A stretch of DNA of 64,000 bases from Methylobacterium sp. J-088. Lineage in GTDB: Bacteria > Pseudomonadota > Alphaproteobacteria > Rhizobiales > Beijerinckiaceae. The stretch spans positions 1-64,000 of the forward strand of contig NZ_JAKSYH010000232.1 of the NCBI RefSeq assembly GCF_022829295.1. The letters run 5' to 3'. The notes under the pieces are model-generated. The model ran no database searches and was not told where the DNA came from. It was given only the letters and a program-made list of their open reading frames with translations. The translations under genes and the position numbers were made by a program. The stretch's first letter is position 1; each line of letters begins with the position of its first letter. Below, piece by piece: positions 25,937 through 35,087 of this stretch.

Positions 25937-26107
25937 GTTTACCAATCAGCCCGATGCTTCCACGAGGGTTACCAAAACACCCAGCGTGGCCAAAAGGTTA
26001 CCTGAAACTGGCGATTTGATCTGAGACCCAGGAGGGTTCCCAATCAGTGCCGCCTAAGTGTCTTGAAGAGCTCGGTTTTTCGACCGCTTCGCCAATCAGC
26101 GATCACA
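25936..26107 (-). repeat. Right end of the Mu-like element: terminal repeat plus arrayed putative MuA sites
   Basis: The terminal 18 bp (26090-26107) are the inverted partner of 9564-9581. Further in, four related motifs occur: GGTTTACCAATCAGC (25936), GGTTACCAAAAC (25967), GGTTACCTGAAAC (25996) and GGTTCCCAATCAGTG (26035). CCAATCAG is shared with the terminal copy (GCCAATCAGCG). This resembles the attL side of Mu, next to the repressor gene. Confidence 0.7.
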
Positions 26108-26162
26108 GACTCCCCGCCAAATCGGCTTCGCCGCCCCACAGCGTGGCCATAACGTGCTTGCA

Positions 26163-26177
26163 GAACACTTGCGGAAC
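26163..26177. promoter_or_regulatory. LexA (SOS) box upstream of lexA
   Basis: GAAC-ACTTGCG-GAAC is the complement of GTTC-N7-GTTC, the established LexA operator of alphaproteobacteria. It lies 70 nt before the lexA start codon, consistent with autoregulation, and only 55 nt from the right end of the Mu-like element. Confidence 0.85.
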
Positions 26178-26247
26178 GTTTAACCTGTTCGCGATTTGTT
26201 TCAGAGGCCGCCCCGGGGCGGTCCGCAAAGCCGCGAGGCCCCCGTCG

Positions 26248-26976
26248 ATGCTCACGCGCAAGCAGCTTGACCTCCTGCGGTTCATCCAGAGCCGCGTTCA
26301 GGAATGCGGCGTTCCCCCCTCCTTCGACGAGATGAAGGATGCGCTCGATCTCAAGTCGAAATCGGGCATCCACCGGCTGATCACGGCCTTGGAGGAGCGC
26401 GGCTTCCTGCGCCGGCTGCCGAATCGGGCGCGCGCCATCGAGGTGATCCGCATCCCCGAAAGCATGGCGCAGGCGGCGGCACCCACTCCGGAGCCGCGCC
26501 GCTTCACCCCGAGCGTGGTTGAGGGCGGAAAGTCCCGACAGCCGGCGACGCCTCCCATGCAGGCGAGCGCACGGATGATCGACGATTCCGGCCGGGCCAT
26601 CTCGATCCCCGTCATGGGTCGGATCGCGGCCGGGACGCCGGTCTCGGCGATCCAGAACCAGAGCCATGCCATCACGCTCTCGCCGGACTTCCTCGCGGGC
26701 GGCGAGCACTACGCCCTGGAGGTGCGCGGCGATTCGATGGTCGAAGCAGGGATCCTCGACGGCGACCTCGTGGTGATCCGCAAGCAGGACACCGCCAATA
26801 CCGGCGACATCATCGTGGCGCTGATCGACGACGAGGAGGCGACGCTCAAGCGCCTGCGCCGCCGCGGCTCTTCGATCGCCTTGGAGGCCGCCAACCCGGC
26901 CTACGAAACGCGCGTTCTGGGCCCCGATCGGGTCCAGATCCAGGGGCGGCTGGTGAGCCTCGTTCGCCGCTACTGA
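26248..26976 (+). CDS. lexA: LexA repressor, 242 aa
   Basis: The N-terminal winged helix starts [18 protein letters not shown] with [17 protein letters not shown] as recognition region. The linker is Pro-rich and about 50 residues long, as in alphaproteobacteria. The C-terminal peptidase S24 domain has the Ala-Gly cleavage site in GRIAAGTP, the nucleophile serine in [16 protein letters not shown] and the lysine in [12 protein letters not shown]. It represses SOS genes, very likely including imuAB-dnaE2 found 22 kb to the left. Frames upstream of ATG 26248 run into the operator region and are not used. The stop overlaps the convergent comEC stop by 7 nt. Confidence 0.96.
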   Translation: MLTRKQLDLLRFIQSRVQECGVPPSFDEMKDALDLKSKSGIHRLITALEERGFLRRLPNRARAIEVIRIPESMAQAAAPTPEPRRFTPSVVEGGKSRQPATPPMQASARMIDDSGRAISIPVMGRIAAGTPVSAIQNQSHAITLSPDFLAGGEHYALEVRGDSMVEAGILDGDLVVIRKQDTANTGDIIVALIDDEEATLKRLRRRGSSIALEAANPAYETRVLGPDRVQIQGRLVSLVRRY

Positions 26977-28387
26977 AGGGGTTCGTCGGGGGCGTCGATC
27001 GCGACGTCCGCCGCCGGGGCCTGCAGCGTTTCGGGCTGCGCCATGCCGCCGGCCGCCGCGATGGGGGGATCCGCCGTCGGTTCGAGATTCGTATGTGCAG
27101 GCCTCGGACGCCAGGGGGCGGACCGGTCGTCACCGTGGGCGCTGCGTACGGTAAACCCGTTTCCAACAGCACGCAGAGCGACTGCCCCGTGCGTGGCTAG
27201 CACCCGGCGGTCGATCACCAGAGGCCCCGCGCAGTTTGGCGGCGCCGTGAGGCTCGTGATCAGCACCGTGGCCCGGGCGCAATCCTCTGGGAAGGCGCGC
27301 CGGTCGCGGACCAGGGCGACGGCCCGTCCGTCCGGGAGAAGCGCGGTACAGCCGAGCCGGTCGCAGCGACCGCCGGGCGCCGCGCCGGAGCCGCGGTCGA
27401 GCCGCCGCCCGTCGCCATCCGCCTTCAGCCACTGCTCCAGCACGAAGCCCGAAGGGCTGCCGAGGATCGCGAGCTGTCCATCCGGGCCACGGACCGCGGC
27501 ACCCCAGCCCTGCCGGTCGACATAGAGATCGTGGTGCTCCGGGTGGACCATCAGGCCGAGACCGAGCAGGATGGGCGGCAGGGCAAGCCAGCGGATCTGC
27601 GAAACCGGTAGCGTCGCCAGGAGCAGCGCTGTCGTGAGGGCGGCGAGAGCCCCGGTGCCGAAGGCCGGCACCACCACGCTGGCCCGCTCGAACCCGGCGA
27701 TCCAATGCGAGATCGCCAGCATACCGCCCACCGCCTGCCCCATCAGCCACCAGACCGGCCGGTCGAGGGCGAAGGGATAGGCAAGGCACCCGATCACGGC
27801 CGAGGGCATCACCACCAGCGAGACGAGCGGCAGGGTCAGCGCGTTACCGATAAGGCCGAAGGGCTGGACCGTCTGGAAATGGTAGGTGGCGAAGGGGGCG
27901 GTGGCGATCTGCGCCACCAGGGTCGTGGCCAGGGTGCCGACGATCCCCGAGAGGCCGGTCCCGACGAGCCGTCCGATTCGCCCCGCCCCGGGCCGCACGA
28001 ACAGGCGCCCGTCGATCAACCGCGCACAGGCGATCAACCCGGCCACCGCGCCGAACGACATCTGGAAGCTCGGGCCGAGCAGCCCTTCCGGTTCGCGGGC
28101 CAGGGCGATCAGGGCGGCCACTGCGAGGTTGCGCATCGACAGGGCGGGTCGGTCCGCGAGGATCGCGCCCAGCATGATCAGGGTCATGATCAGCGAGCGC
28201 TCGGCGGCGATGTCCCAGCCCGAGAAGGCGCAATAGCCGCTCACCCCCACCATGGCGAAGCCGGCCGCGATCTTCTTGATCGGCCAGAACACGGCGCAGT
28301 GGGGGATCAATGCGAGGAAAGCCCGCACCAGCCAGAACACCACGCCAGCGGCCAGTACCATGTGGAGGCCCGAGATCGAGACAACGT
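26970..28387 (-). pseudogene. comEC: ComEC/Rec2 DNA-uptake channel, 3' part only, truncated by the island
   Basis: The surviving part starts in the hallmark VVSISGLHMVLAAGVVFW and continues with SGWDIAAERSLIMTLIMLGAILADRPALSMRNLA, LLGPSFQMSFGAVA and several membrane segments of the competence domain, ending in a ~150-residue soluble tail. Intact ComEC has an N-terminal OB-fold domain and further helices before SISGLHM, none of which is present: homology stops at about 28386, just before the serine recombinase gene. ComEC carries single-stranded DNA across the inner membrane during transformation, so this copy is inactive. The 5' half is not in the window. Confidence 0.88.
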
Positions 28388-28447
28388 AGGTTTGACTAGG
28401 CCGGCTTTTGGCGTACGCAGGTTCGAACAGAAAGCCTGGACGTCGCC
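28386..28447. other. Left junction of the serine-recombinase island in comEC
   Basis: ComEC homology ends at about 28386 and the recombinase gene starts at 28448, so the recombination site lies in this ~60 bp. Large serine recombinases normally lie beside their attachment site. The exact core dinucleotide cannot be set without the other junction. Confidence 0.6.
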
Positions 28448-30283
28448 ATGGGACATGAGACCGCCAAGAAGCCGCCGCCTCCGGCGCGGGCCTATTCCTA
28501 CATCCGCCTGAGCTCGAAACGGCAGGCCAACCACGACGACCGCACGCGGTACCGGGACGGATTTCGGCGACAGGTCGAGATGCGTGAGGACTACCTCAGG
28601 GAGAACCCCCACCTCACGCTCGACGACACCCTGAAGCTGCACGACATCGGGGTCTCGGGCTACACCGGAGCGAACGCCGCCAGGGGTGGGCCCGGCAAGC
28701 TCGCCGCCTTCCAGAAGGCGGTTGACGACGGCCTCGTGCCCAAGGGGTCCTACCTGCTGATGGAGAGCCTCGACCGCTTCACGCGGACGCAGGTCACGAC
28801 GGCGCAGATGATGCTGCTGGCTCTCGTGAACGCGGGGATCATCGTCGTCTCGCTCACCGACCGAATGGTCTACCGCAACGAGCCGGACGACCAGGCGAGC
28901 CAGGCCAACTTCATGTTCTCGGTCATGACCCTCATGCGCGGGCATGAGGAATCCCGGATGAAGTCGATCCGGTTGCAGAAGACCTGGGAGGAGAAGCGCA
29001 GGACGATCGGCACCCGCAAGCTGACCAAGCGGGTCCCCGGGTGGCTCAACCTCGTCGACGACAAATTCATCGAGAACCCGAAACGGGTCGATGTGGTCAG
29101 GCGGATCATGGGCTGGCTCGCCGACGGCCATGGCCGCGACCGGATCGCCGAATTCCTGAACAAGGATCCAGACCCGGACACCCATTGCTGGGGGAAGGGC
29201 CACCAGTGGCACGGCGGCACCGTCCAGAAGGTGACCGACAACAGGGCGCTCATCGGCGAGTTTCAGCCGCACAAGCTCGCCTTCGAGGAGGTGAACGGCG
29301 TCCGGGTCTCCCGGCGCGTGCCAGTCGGGGAGCCCGTCCTCGACTACTACCCCCGGGTCATCGACGAGGAGCTCTGGGCCCGGGCTAGGGCGGTGGCGGA
29401 CAAGCGCCGCATGGGCAAGGCACCCAACGCCGGCGGCCGGCAGGGCACCGTGATCTCGAACCTGTTCGGCATGGTCGCGACGTGCGCGGACTGCGGCAGG
29501 CTGATGAACTACAGGGATCGCGGGCCCCGGTCGACGCCGGTCCTGCGTTGCTCGGGGGAACGCTCGGGCAACTGCACGAACACCTATCGGATCCCCTACG
29601 ACGATAACCAGAACGCCATCCTGAGCTGGCTCGTCACCCTCGACCTGTCCGGCGGCTCGAAGGGCGAGGCCGCACGCCTCGACGATCTCCTGCGCACCAA
29701 GGTCGCCATGCGGGCGGAGCTCAAGGAGCGCGGCTCGGCGATCGTCCGGAAATTCCGGGAGTTCATGGAATACGCCGACGAACCCTTGCGTGAGATCGCC
29801 GCCGAGCAAGCGAGGCTCGACCGGGAGATCGTCGATATCTCGGCGACGCTGACCGCCCTCAAGGCGACGAACGCCTTGGACGAGCGCGTCGAGGCCGTCG
29901 GCGAGCTCATCAGGCTCACCCGGAACAGGGCCGCCGCGACGACCGAGCCGGAGATCAAGGCCGCCGATGAGGAGAGCTTCATGGGCCGGACCCGGATGCG
30001 CCAGATCATCCGTGACACCTTCACCGCGATGCGCTGCCACCCCGACGGGCGCATCGAGATCGACACCATCGACGGCGGTCGGCACCTGTTCCGCGACGGC
30101 TACTGGTGGAACGAGGAGTACAAGGGCTGGATCCCGTGGGCCGGCGCGATGTTCGGGATGGGCTACCGCGCCACCAGGGCCGAGCTCCGGCGTCGCGGGG
30201 AATGGCTCGCCAAGGCAGAGGCCGCCCACCCGCCGATGTACTGGCAGGATGTGGAGAGGGCGAAACGAACCGGATCCGGTTAG
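28448..30283 (+). CDS. Large serine recombinase (island integrase), 611 aa
   Basis: The catalytic domain begins AYSYIRLSSKRQ with the nucleophile serine, then SYLLMESLDRFTR and the long helix after DDQASQANFMFSVMTL. The recombinase domain (KLTKRVPGWLNLVDD, RIMGWLADGHGRDRIAEFLN) is followed by a zinc-ribbon-type segment with Cys pairs (VATCADCGRLMNY and CSGERSGNC) and a coiled-coil region. The size and order are those of phage- and island-type large serine integrases. Placed at the edge of the island inside comEC, it is the likely integration enzyme. ATG 28448 has only a weak ribosome-binding site. Confidence 0.92.
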   Translation: MGHETAKKPPPPARAYSYIRLSSKRQANHDDRTRYRDGFRRQVEMREDYLRENPHLTLDDTLKLHDIGVSGYTGANAARGGPGKLAAFQKAVDDGLVPKGSYLLMESLDRFTRTQVTTAQMMLLALVNAGIIVVSLTDRMVYRNEPDDQASQANFMFSVMTLMRGHEESRMKSIRLQKTWEEKRRTIGTRKLTKRVPGWLNLVDDKFIENPKRVDVVRRIMGWLADGHGRDRIAEFLNKDPDPDTHCWGKGHQWHGGTVQKVTDNRALIGEFQPHKLAFEEVNGVRVSRRVPVGEPVLDYYPRVIDEELWARARAVADKRRMGKAPNAGGRQGTVISNLFGMVATCADCGRLMNYRDRGPRSTPVLRCSGERSGNCTNTYRIPYDDNQNAILSWLVTLDLSGGSKGEAARLDDLLRTKVAMRAELKERGSAIVRKFREFMEYADEPLREIAAEQARLDREIVDISATLTALKATNALDERVEAVGELIRLTRNRAAATTEPEIKAADEESFMGRTRMRQIIRDTFTAMRCHPDGRIEIDTIDGGRHLFRDGYWWNEEYKGWIPWAGAMFGMGYRATRAELRRRGEWLAKAEAAHPPMYWQDVERAKRTGSG

Positions 30284-30390
30284 GCCGAGCACCTGACGCG
30301 ACGATGCTTCCGGCGGTGACGCCGGGACCGCCATTAGCCCCCCATGGCAGCGCCTGCTAAGCTTCCCGCGGGCGCGGGGGACGGCTATCG

Positions 30391-33000
30391 ATGGCTACGA
30401 CCGGTTCGGTCTTCGAGATAATCCTGCGGTGGTCGCTGGACCGACCACAATGGCAGCGCGACGCCCTGCGTCGGATCGTGGCCAACGGGACCCTCGACGC
30501 CGATGACCTCGGCGAGCTGGCGCTGCTCTGCAAGAAGGGCTGCGGATCCCCCGGTATTGATGCCACGGTGGTGCCGTTGTCCGCGGACCATGTCCCCGGC
30601 GCCGCGGCCGCGGGCGAGACGGTGGCGCTGACCTCGATCCGAGACGTCGTCGGGGTCAACAAGCTCGCGCCCGGCCAGGAGCTCCCCTTCCGGGTCGACG
30701 GGATCACCGTCGTGTACGGCGACAACGGGGTGGGCAAGTCCGGGTACGCCCGCATCCTCAAGCGGGCATGCCGCTCGCGCTTCCCCGGCCGGATCCTCCC
30801 GAACGCGTTCGAGACCGTCGCCGCCGCCGGATCCGCCACGATCGGATGCCTGGTTGGCGGATCGGCGGTACCCGCCGTGGTCTGGACCGACGCCGTGTCA
30901 CCCCACCCGACCCTCGCCTCGATCAGCGTCTTCGACCGCGATTGCGGCCTAGTCCATGTCCGAGAGAGGAACGAGGTCGCGTTCAGGCCGTTCGGGCTCG
31001 ACATCCCGGACGAGCTCGCCGGGGCGTGCCAGTCGTTGAAAACGACGTTGGGCGCGGAACAGGCGGCGCTCGAACGGTGCAGGGACGAGGCCTTCGCGAA
31101 GCCGGCCTTCGGGGCCGCCACGGTCGCCGGCGGATTTCTCGGCTCGCTGTCGCCGGCCACAGACCTCGCGGCCTTGGATCAACTCGCCGTGCTGTCCGAC
31201 GACGAGCGGGCGAGGCTCCGTCGCCTCGACACGGACCTCGCCCGCGAACCCGTCCGAGCATCGGCGGAACAAACGGAGCTCGCGAGGTCGCTGAAGCGCC
31301 TCGCGGATGACGTCGGCAAGGTCATGCTCGCCACGGACGATGCCACCCTGGAGCGCCTGGTGACCCTCGCAGGGGAAGCACGGGCCCAGCGCGGCGCCGC
31401 CACGCTGGCCGCCGAGCGAGCCTTCGGCGGAACCGCCCTCCGCGGCGTCGGGGAGGCGACCTGGCGCGCGCTCTGGGATGCGGCGCGGCACTACTCCGAG
31501 CACGTCGCCTACGTCGATCACGGCTTTCCCCGAACGGACGGCGATGCCCTGTGCGTGCTCTGCCACCAGCCCATCTCGGCGGAGGCCGGGGACCTGAAGG
31601 TGTCGTTCGAGGACTTCGTCAAGGCCGACAGCGAGCGCCAGGCCCGCCGGGCCGAGACGGCATACGAGGACGCCGCGGGGAACCTCGCGGGTGTGTCGAT
31701 CCGCATGTCGGGTTTCGCGCTCGGCCGACGGCTCGGCATCACCCATCCGGAGGTCGCGGCCGCCTTGCGCCGCGACCTGGCGACGGCACGGCTACGGCGC
31801 TGGACCTGCCTGAAGGCGATCCGCGACGGACGCATCATGGCGCCACGCCAGGCATCCGACGGCATCGTCTCCATGTTGACGCGCGCGGCGGCCGATACCG
31901 AGGCCTACGCGGCCGAGCTCCTGGCGGCGGTGGATCCGGCGGGCCGGGCACGCCTGGCCGCGGAGCGTGACGAACTCCGGGATCGCGACCTGCTGGCGAC
32001 CCTCCTGCCCAAGGCGAGGATCGAGGTCGAGCGTCTCTCCTCGATGGCGGTCATCAAGGCCTGCCTCGCCGAGACGACGACCAACGCGATCACCGCCCTC
32101 GGCAACACCATCGCCGACGAGGTCATCACGCCGAAGGTCCGCGACCGTTTCCAGGAGGAGATCCAGAAGCTCGCGGCCCGGCGGGTCAGGGTCGACATCG
32201 TGCGTTCCGGCGGCAGGCTCGGTTCCCCGCACTACCAGGTGCGCCTGTTCGCCAACGAGAGGGCCAAGGTCGGGGAGATCCTCAGCGAGGGCGAGCAGAC
32301 CTGCGTGGCGCTGGCGGCCTTCCTCACGGAGCTCGCCACGGCCGCCCATGGCTCGACGCTGGTCTTCGACGATCCCGTGTCCTCGCTCGACCACCTCTGG
32401 CGTCGCAAGGTCGCCGAGCGCCTCGTCGAGGAAGGCGGGGTCCGGCAGATCGTCGTCTTCACGCACGACCTCGTCTTCGTCAACGATCTCCACGTGCTCG
32501 CGGACGATGGGCACGTGCCGATCAGCCTGGTCTCGCTCTCGCACACCTCCGCCGGGGCGGGCATCGTGAGCACGGGGCTGCCCTGGGTCGGCGCCAAGGT
32601 CAGGCAGCGCCTCGACACCCTGGCCAAGGAAGCCCGCGCCGCCCGGATCCTGTACGATGCCCAGGAAGACGAGGAATACGGGATCGCGGTCTCTCGCATC
32701 TACAGCAAGCTGCGCAGCACCTGGGAGCGGGCGCTGGAGGAGGTCGCCTTCTGCGGGGTCATCAACCGTCATCGCGACTACATCGCCACTAAGGATCTTC
32801 TGAAGGTCACGACCCTGACCGCCGCCGACGTGGAGGCCTTCGCGGCGGGCTTCAAGAGGTGCTGCGACCAGACCGAATCCCACGATCCCGCCCCCGGTCG
32901 TAACGCCGCCCCGCCCATACCGGAGGAGCTCCTGAAGGCCGTGCAGGACCTCAGCGACTGGGTCGAGCGCGTGCGGGAACAGCAGAAGGCGGTGGCCTGA
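30391..33000 (+). CDS. Zinc-hook SMC/Rad50-like ATPase (RloC/AAA_13-like), putative defence protein, 869 aa
   Basis: Walker A is GDNGVGKS at about residue 110, a CVLC pair (about 388) sits in the middle of the helical arms like a zinc hook, the ABC signature is LSEGEQTCVALA (about 631), and Walker B is LVFDDPVSSLDH (about 657), followed by a FTHDLVF sensor. The last ~120 residues (YSKLRSTWERALEEVAFCGVINRH) form a helical domain typical of AAA_13 proteins. RloC, a DNA-damage-activated anticodon nuclease, has a similar ATPase plus zinc-hook plan, but I cannot confirm the nuclease residues. It starts 108 nt after the integrase. Confidence 0.75.
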   Translation: MATTGSVFEIILRWSLDRPQWQRDALRRIVANGTLDADDLGELALLCKKGCGSPGIDATVVPLSADHVPGAAAAGETVALTSIRDVVGVNKLAPGQELPFRVDGITVVYGDNGVGKSGYARILKRACRSRFPGRILPNAFETVAAAGSATIGCLVGGSAVPAVVWTDAVSPHPTLASISVFDRDCGLVHVRERNEVAFRPFGLDIPDELAGACQSLKTTLGAEQAALERCRDEAFAKPAFGAATVAGGFLGSLSPATDLAALDQLAVLSDDERARLRRLDTDLAREPVRASAEQTELARSLKRLADDVGKVMLATDDATLERLVTLAGEARAQRGAATLAAERAFGGTALRGVGEATWRALWDAARHYSEHVAYVDHGFPRTDGDALCVLCHQPISAEAGDLKVSFEDFVKADSERQARRAETAYEDAAGNLAGVSIRMSGFALGRRLGITHPEVAAALRRDLATARLRRWTCLKAIRDGRIMAPRQASDGIVSMLTRAAADTEAYAAELLAAVDPAGRARLAAERDELRDRDLLATLLPKARIEVERLSSMAVIKACLAETTTNAITALGNTIADEVITPKVRDRFQEEIQKLAARRVRVDIVRSGGRLGSPHYQVRLFANERAKVGEILSEGEQTCVALAAFLTELATAAHGSTLVFDDPVSSLDHLWRRKVAERLVEEGGVRQIVVFTHDLVFVNDLHVLADDGHVPISLVSLSHTSAGAGIVSTGLPWVGAKVRQRLDTLAKEARAARILYDAQEDEEYGIAVSRIYSKLRSTWERALEEVAFCGVINRHRDYIATKDLLKVTTLTAADVEAFAAGFKRCCDQTESHDPAPGRNAAPPIPEELLKAVQDLSDWVERVREQQKAVA

Positions 33001-33130
33001 CCTCTCGGTCGCGCCCGTGACCATGGAGTTCGTCGACGGCGATGCGCGGGCGGCATCGCACCGTCGTGCACCCGCCGGCTCGATGACATCGCCCGATCGA
33101 AGCCCGCGGTGGTAAGTGGTTTGTCCGAGC

Positions 33131-33892
33131 CTACGTCTCGCCGTGGGCGGTCGCGGCGAGGTTGCGGGCCTCCCGCTGATAGGTCCTGTCGTAGTTTCTG
33201 GCGAAGAATTTCCCGTGCTCGACCCGCACGTCCATCTTCCTGCGCAGCGTCTCGACGTCCAACGGCTCGCGATGGAGCCGCGCCCCCCGGCGCGTCGATT
33301 GCCGCAGCCTTGGTAGGATCTCCTCCACCGTCATGACCCCACGAGGGGGGATGAGCGCGAACACCTCGCGCATCACGCGGTCCCAGAACTCCTCGGCCCT
33401 GATGTGATCCAGGCGCCGGCGAACGCGCTCCACCTCGGCCCGGAGCAGCGCGTTATCCTCGCGTAGCCGGTCGACCTCCGCGTCCCGGAGCTTGCCGGTC
33501 GCCGCGTCCTTGTCCAGCTTCGCGCCCGCTTCCTGCAGGAGGTCGTCGGTGGCGACGCGCTCCGCTTCCACCAGCCGACGCTCGTCGTCGAGCCGGGCCG
33601 TCGCCTCGGCGACCGCCCCCTCCCACACCGTCTTGGCGAACTCCGTCAGGCCCGCCTGCAGCGGCTCCGGCAACACCCTGAGGTCGAGCCGCGGCTTGTA
33701 CTCGCGCTCCACCTTCCACTCACGCACGTGCAGCATGACCGTCCCACGGGCCAGGCCGACCTCGCGCTTCTTCCGCTGCTTGCCCTGCTGCTTGCCCACC
33801 AGTGCGTCGACGACCGCCTGCACCGTCACCATCCCGTTGCCGTCCGCAAGGATCCGATCGGCGATCCTCCAGACCCTCTCCTTCTCCGTCAT
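33131..33892 (-). CDS. KfrA-like coiled-coil DNA-binding protein, 253 aa
   Basis: The N-terminal ~75 residues (RVWRIADRILADGNGMVTVQAVVDALV, GLARGTVMLHVREWK) fit the KfrA N-terminal DNA-binding domain of broad-host-range plasmids. A long coiled coil follows (about 100-170). The C-terminal part (EEFWDRVMREVFALIPPRGVMTVEEILPRLR) is shared with the second copy at 60125-60820. KfrA proteins bind their own promoter and support plasmid segregation. A 36-bp palindrome lies 62 nt upstream of this gene, a natural autoregulatory site. Confidence 0.75.
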   Translation of the reverse strand: MTEKERVWRIADRILADGNGMVTVQAVVDALVGKQQGKQRKKREVGLARGTVMLHVREWKVEREYKPRLDLRVLPEPLQAGLTEFAKTVWEGAVAEATARLDDERRLVEAERVATDDLLQEAGAKLDKDAATGKLRDAEVDRLREDNALLRAEVERVRRRLDHIRAEEFWDRVMREVFALIPPRGVMTVEEILPRLRQSTRRGARLHREPLDVETLRRKMDVRVEHGKFFARNYDRTYQREARNLAATAHGET

Positions 33893-33953
33893 CGCCCCCC
33901 CCTAGCCAAGGATAGGTTGGCCGACCCTCGGTTAAGCGGTGCTGAAAATTCGA

Positions 33954-33989
33954 GGAACGGGAATGGGGAACGTTCCGCGTTCCCGTTCC
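33954..33989. promoter_or_regulatory. 36-bp interrupted palindrome upstream of the first KfrA-like gene
   Basis: Layout: GGAACGGGAA, TGG, the self-complementary GGAACGTTCC, GCG, then TTCCCGTTCC. The outer arms are perfect complements around a perfect central palindrome. It lies in the 370-bp region between the divergent KfrA-like and phosphoesterase genes, which has no other gene. Operator function is inferred. Confidence 0.6.
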
Positions 33990-34262
33990 CGACGGAGTCA
34001 CCGTCCACGTGACGTCTAGGGATTCCCGTTAACCAACCGTCAACCATGATCCGCGCGGCCATCTTGACCACGGGCCCGCCCTCGCCCACCTGGGCTCCCA
34101 TGACGACCACGTTCGCCCGTACCCGGACGAAAGCCCCGCAGGCCGCATAACGGCCTGCGCCCGTCGGCGCGCGTAACCAGGCCCCATGGGCCGACCGAGG
34201 CGAGTGCCCGGTCCTCGTCATCACCACGGCCCACAAGCCCTGTGGTCATCGGAGGCATGAAA

Positions 34263-35087
34263 ATGCGCCTCTTCGTCTTCAGCGACCTACATCAAGAGAT
34301 CCCGGCGAACGCATGGGACCCTGCCGCGAGCGTGGCGGCCGGTGGGTTCGACGCGGTCGTCATAGCCGGTGACGTCCACGTTCCGCTCGTGCGCTCGCTC
34401 GAATGGATCGGCGAACGTTTCCTCGGGGTGCCGGTCGTCTACGTGCCGGGGAACCATGACTTCTGGTGGGACCGCGGCGAGGATCGCTACACCCTGTCCG
34501 ACCAGGTCCGCCTCGGCCGGGCCGCCGCCGATCGCCTCGGGATCCACCTGCTGATGGACGACGCCGTCACGATCGGGGACGTGCATTTCGTCGGGTGCAC
34601 CCTCTGGACGGACTTTCGCCATGGCGCGTTCAGCCTGCTCCACGGGATGCGGTCGGCCGGCGGCCGCGACGGCATGAACGACTTTCGCAGGATCCGCACC
34701 GGGCCGAGCAGCCGGCACCGGATCGAGCCCGAGGACGTCCTCAGGCTGCACCGCGCGAGCCGGCCATACCTGGCGGCCGCCGTCCCCCTCCCGCCCGAGC
34801 GGACCGTCGTCGTGACCCATCATGCGCCGAGCCCGATGAGCCTCGGTCCGCCGGGGCATCTCGACTGGTGCTACGCCTCGAACCTGGAGGAGGTCATCGC
34901 CGACCGGCGGCCTGCCCTGTGGGTGCATGGCCATGTCCATCGGCACTCGGATTACGTGCTCCACGAAACGCGCGTGGTCTGCAATCCGCGCGGGCACGTC
35001 GAGGAGGATACGGGCTTCGTGCCGGATCTCGTCATCGAGGTGCCCGAGGAGCACGACCCCACCGGCCCGACCACGCCAATCCCCTAA
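34263..35087 (+). CDS. Calcineurin-like metallophosphoesterase, 274 aa
   Basis: The metal-binding motifs of the family are present in order: FSDLHQE near the start, AGDVHVPL, PGNHDFWW, VTHHAPSP and WVHGHVHRHSDY. The length suits a stand-alone phosphoesterase; the substrate (nucleotide, phosphoprotein or nucleic acid) cannot be told. ATG 34263 is chosen because GGAGG (34251-34255) is 7 nt upstream; ATG 34257 is too close. It is one of three phosphoesterase-fold genes in the island with 54030 and sbcD. Confidence 0.85.
   Translation: MRLFVFSDLHQEIPANAWDPAASVAAGGFDAVVIAGDVHVPLVRSLEWIGERFLGVPVVYVPGNHDFWWDRGEDRYTLSDQVRLGRAAADRLGIHLLMDDAVTIGDVHFVGCTLWTDFRHGAFSLLHGMRSAGGRDGMNDFRRIRTGPSSRHRIEPEDVLRLHRASRPYLAAAVPLPPERTVVVTHHAPSPMSLGPPGHLDWCYASNLEEVIADRRPALWVHGHVHRHSDYVLHETRVVCNPRGHVEEDTGFVPDLVIEVPEEHDPTGPTTPIP

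Larger units (their letters stand above)
9564..26107. mobile_element. Compact Mu-like transposable element/prophage, about 16.5 kb
   Basis: Both ends carry an 18-bp imperfect inverted repeat starting TGT (9564-9581 and the complement of 26090-26107, 15/18 matches). Multiple short repeats lie just inside each end, as expected for MuA-binding sites. Inside, reading leftward from the right end, are a repressor, a Ner-like protein, MuA, MuB, an unknown protein, two GemA-like proteins, accessory genes, an HTH regulator, a D-type tail protein, gpI and the major capsid protein. Mu relatives are about 35-40 kb and encode portal, terminase and full tail sets; none of those is visible. No perfect 5-bp target duplication abuts the ends: GTGTA on the left, GACTC on the right, although GACTC also occurs 11 bp left of the left end. 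Confidence 0.85.

Noticed and set aside
9548-26112. GACTC as a 5-bp target duplication of the Mu-like element
   Set aside because: GACTC abuts the right end (26108-26112), but its left copy (9548-9552) is 11 bp away from the inverted-repeat end, so it is probably chance; the bases abutting the left end are GTGTA.
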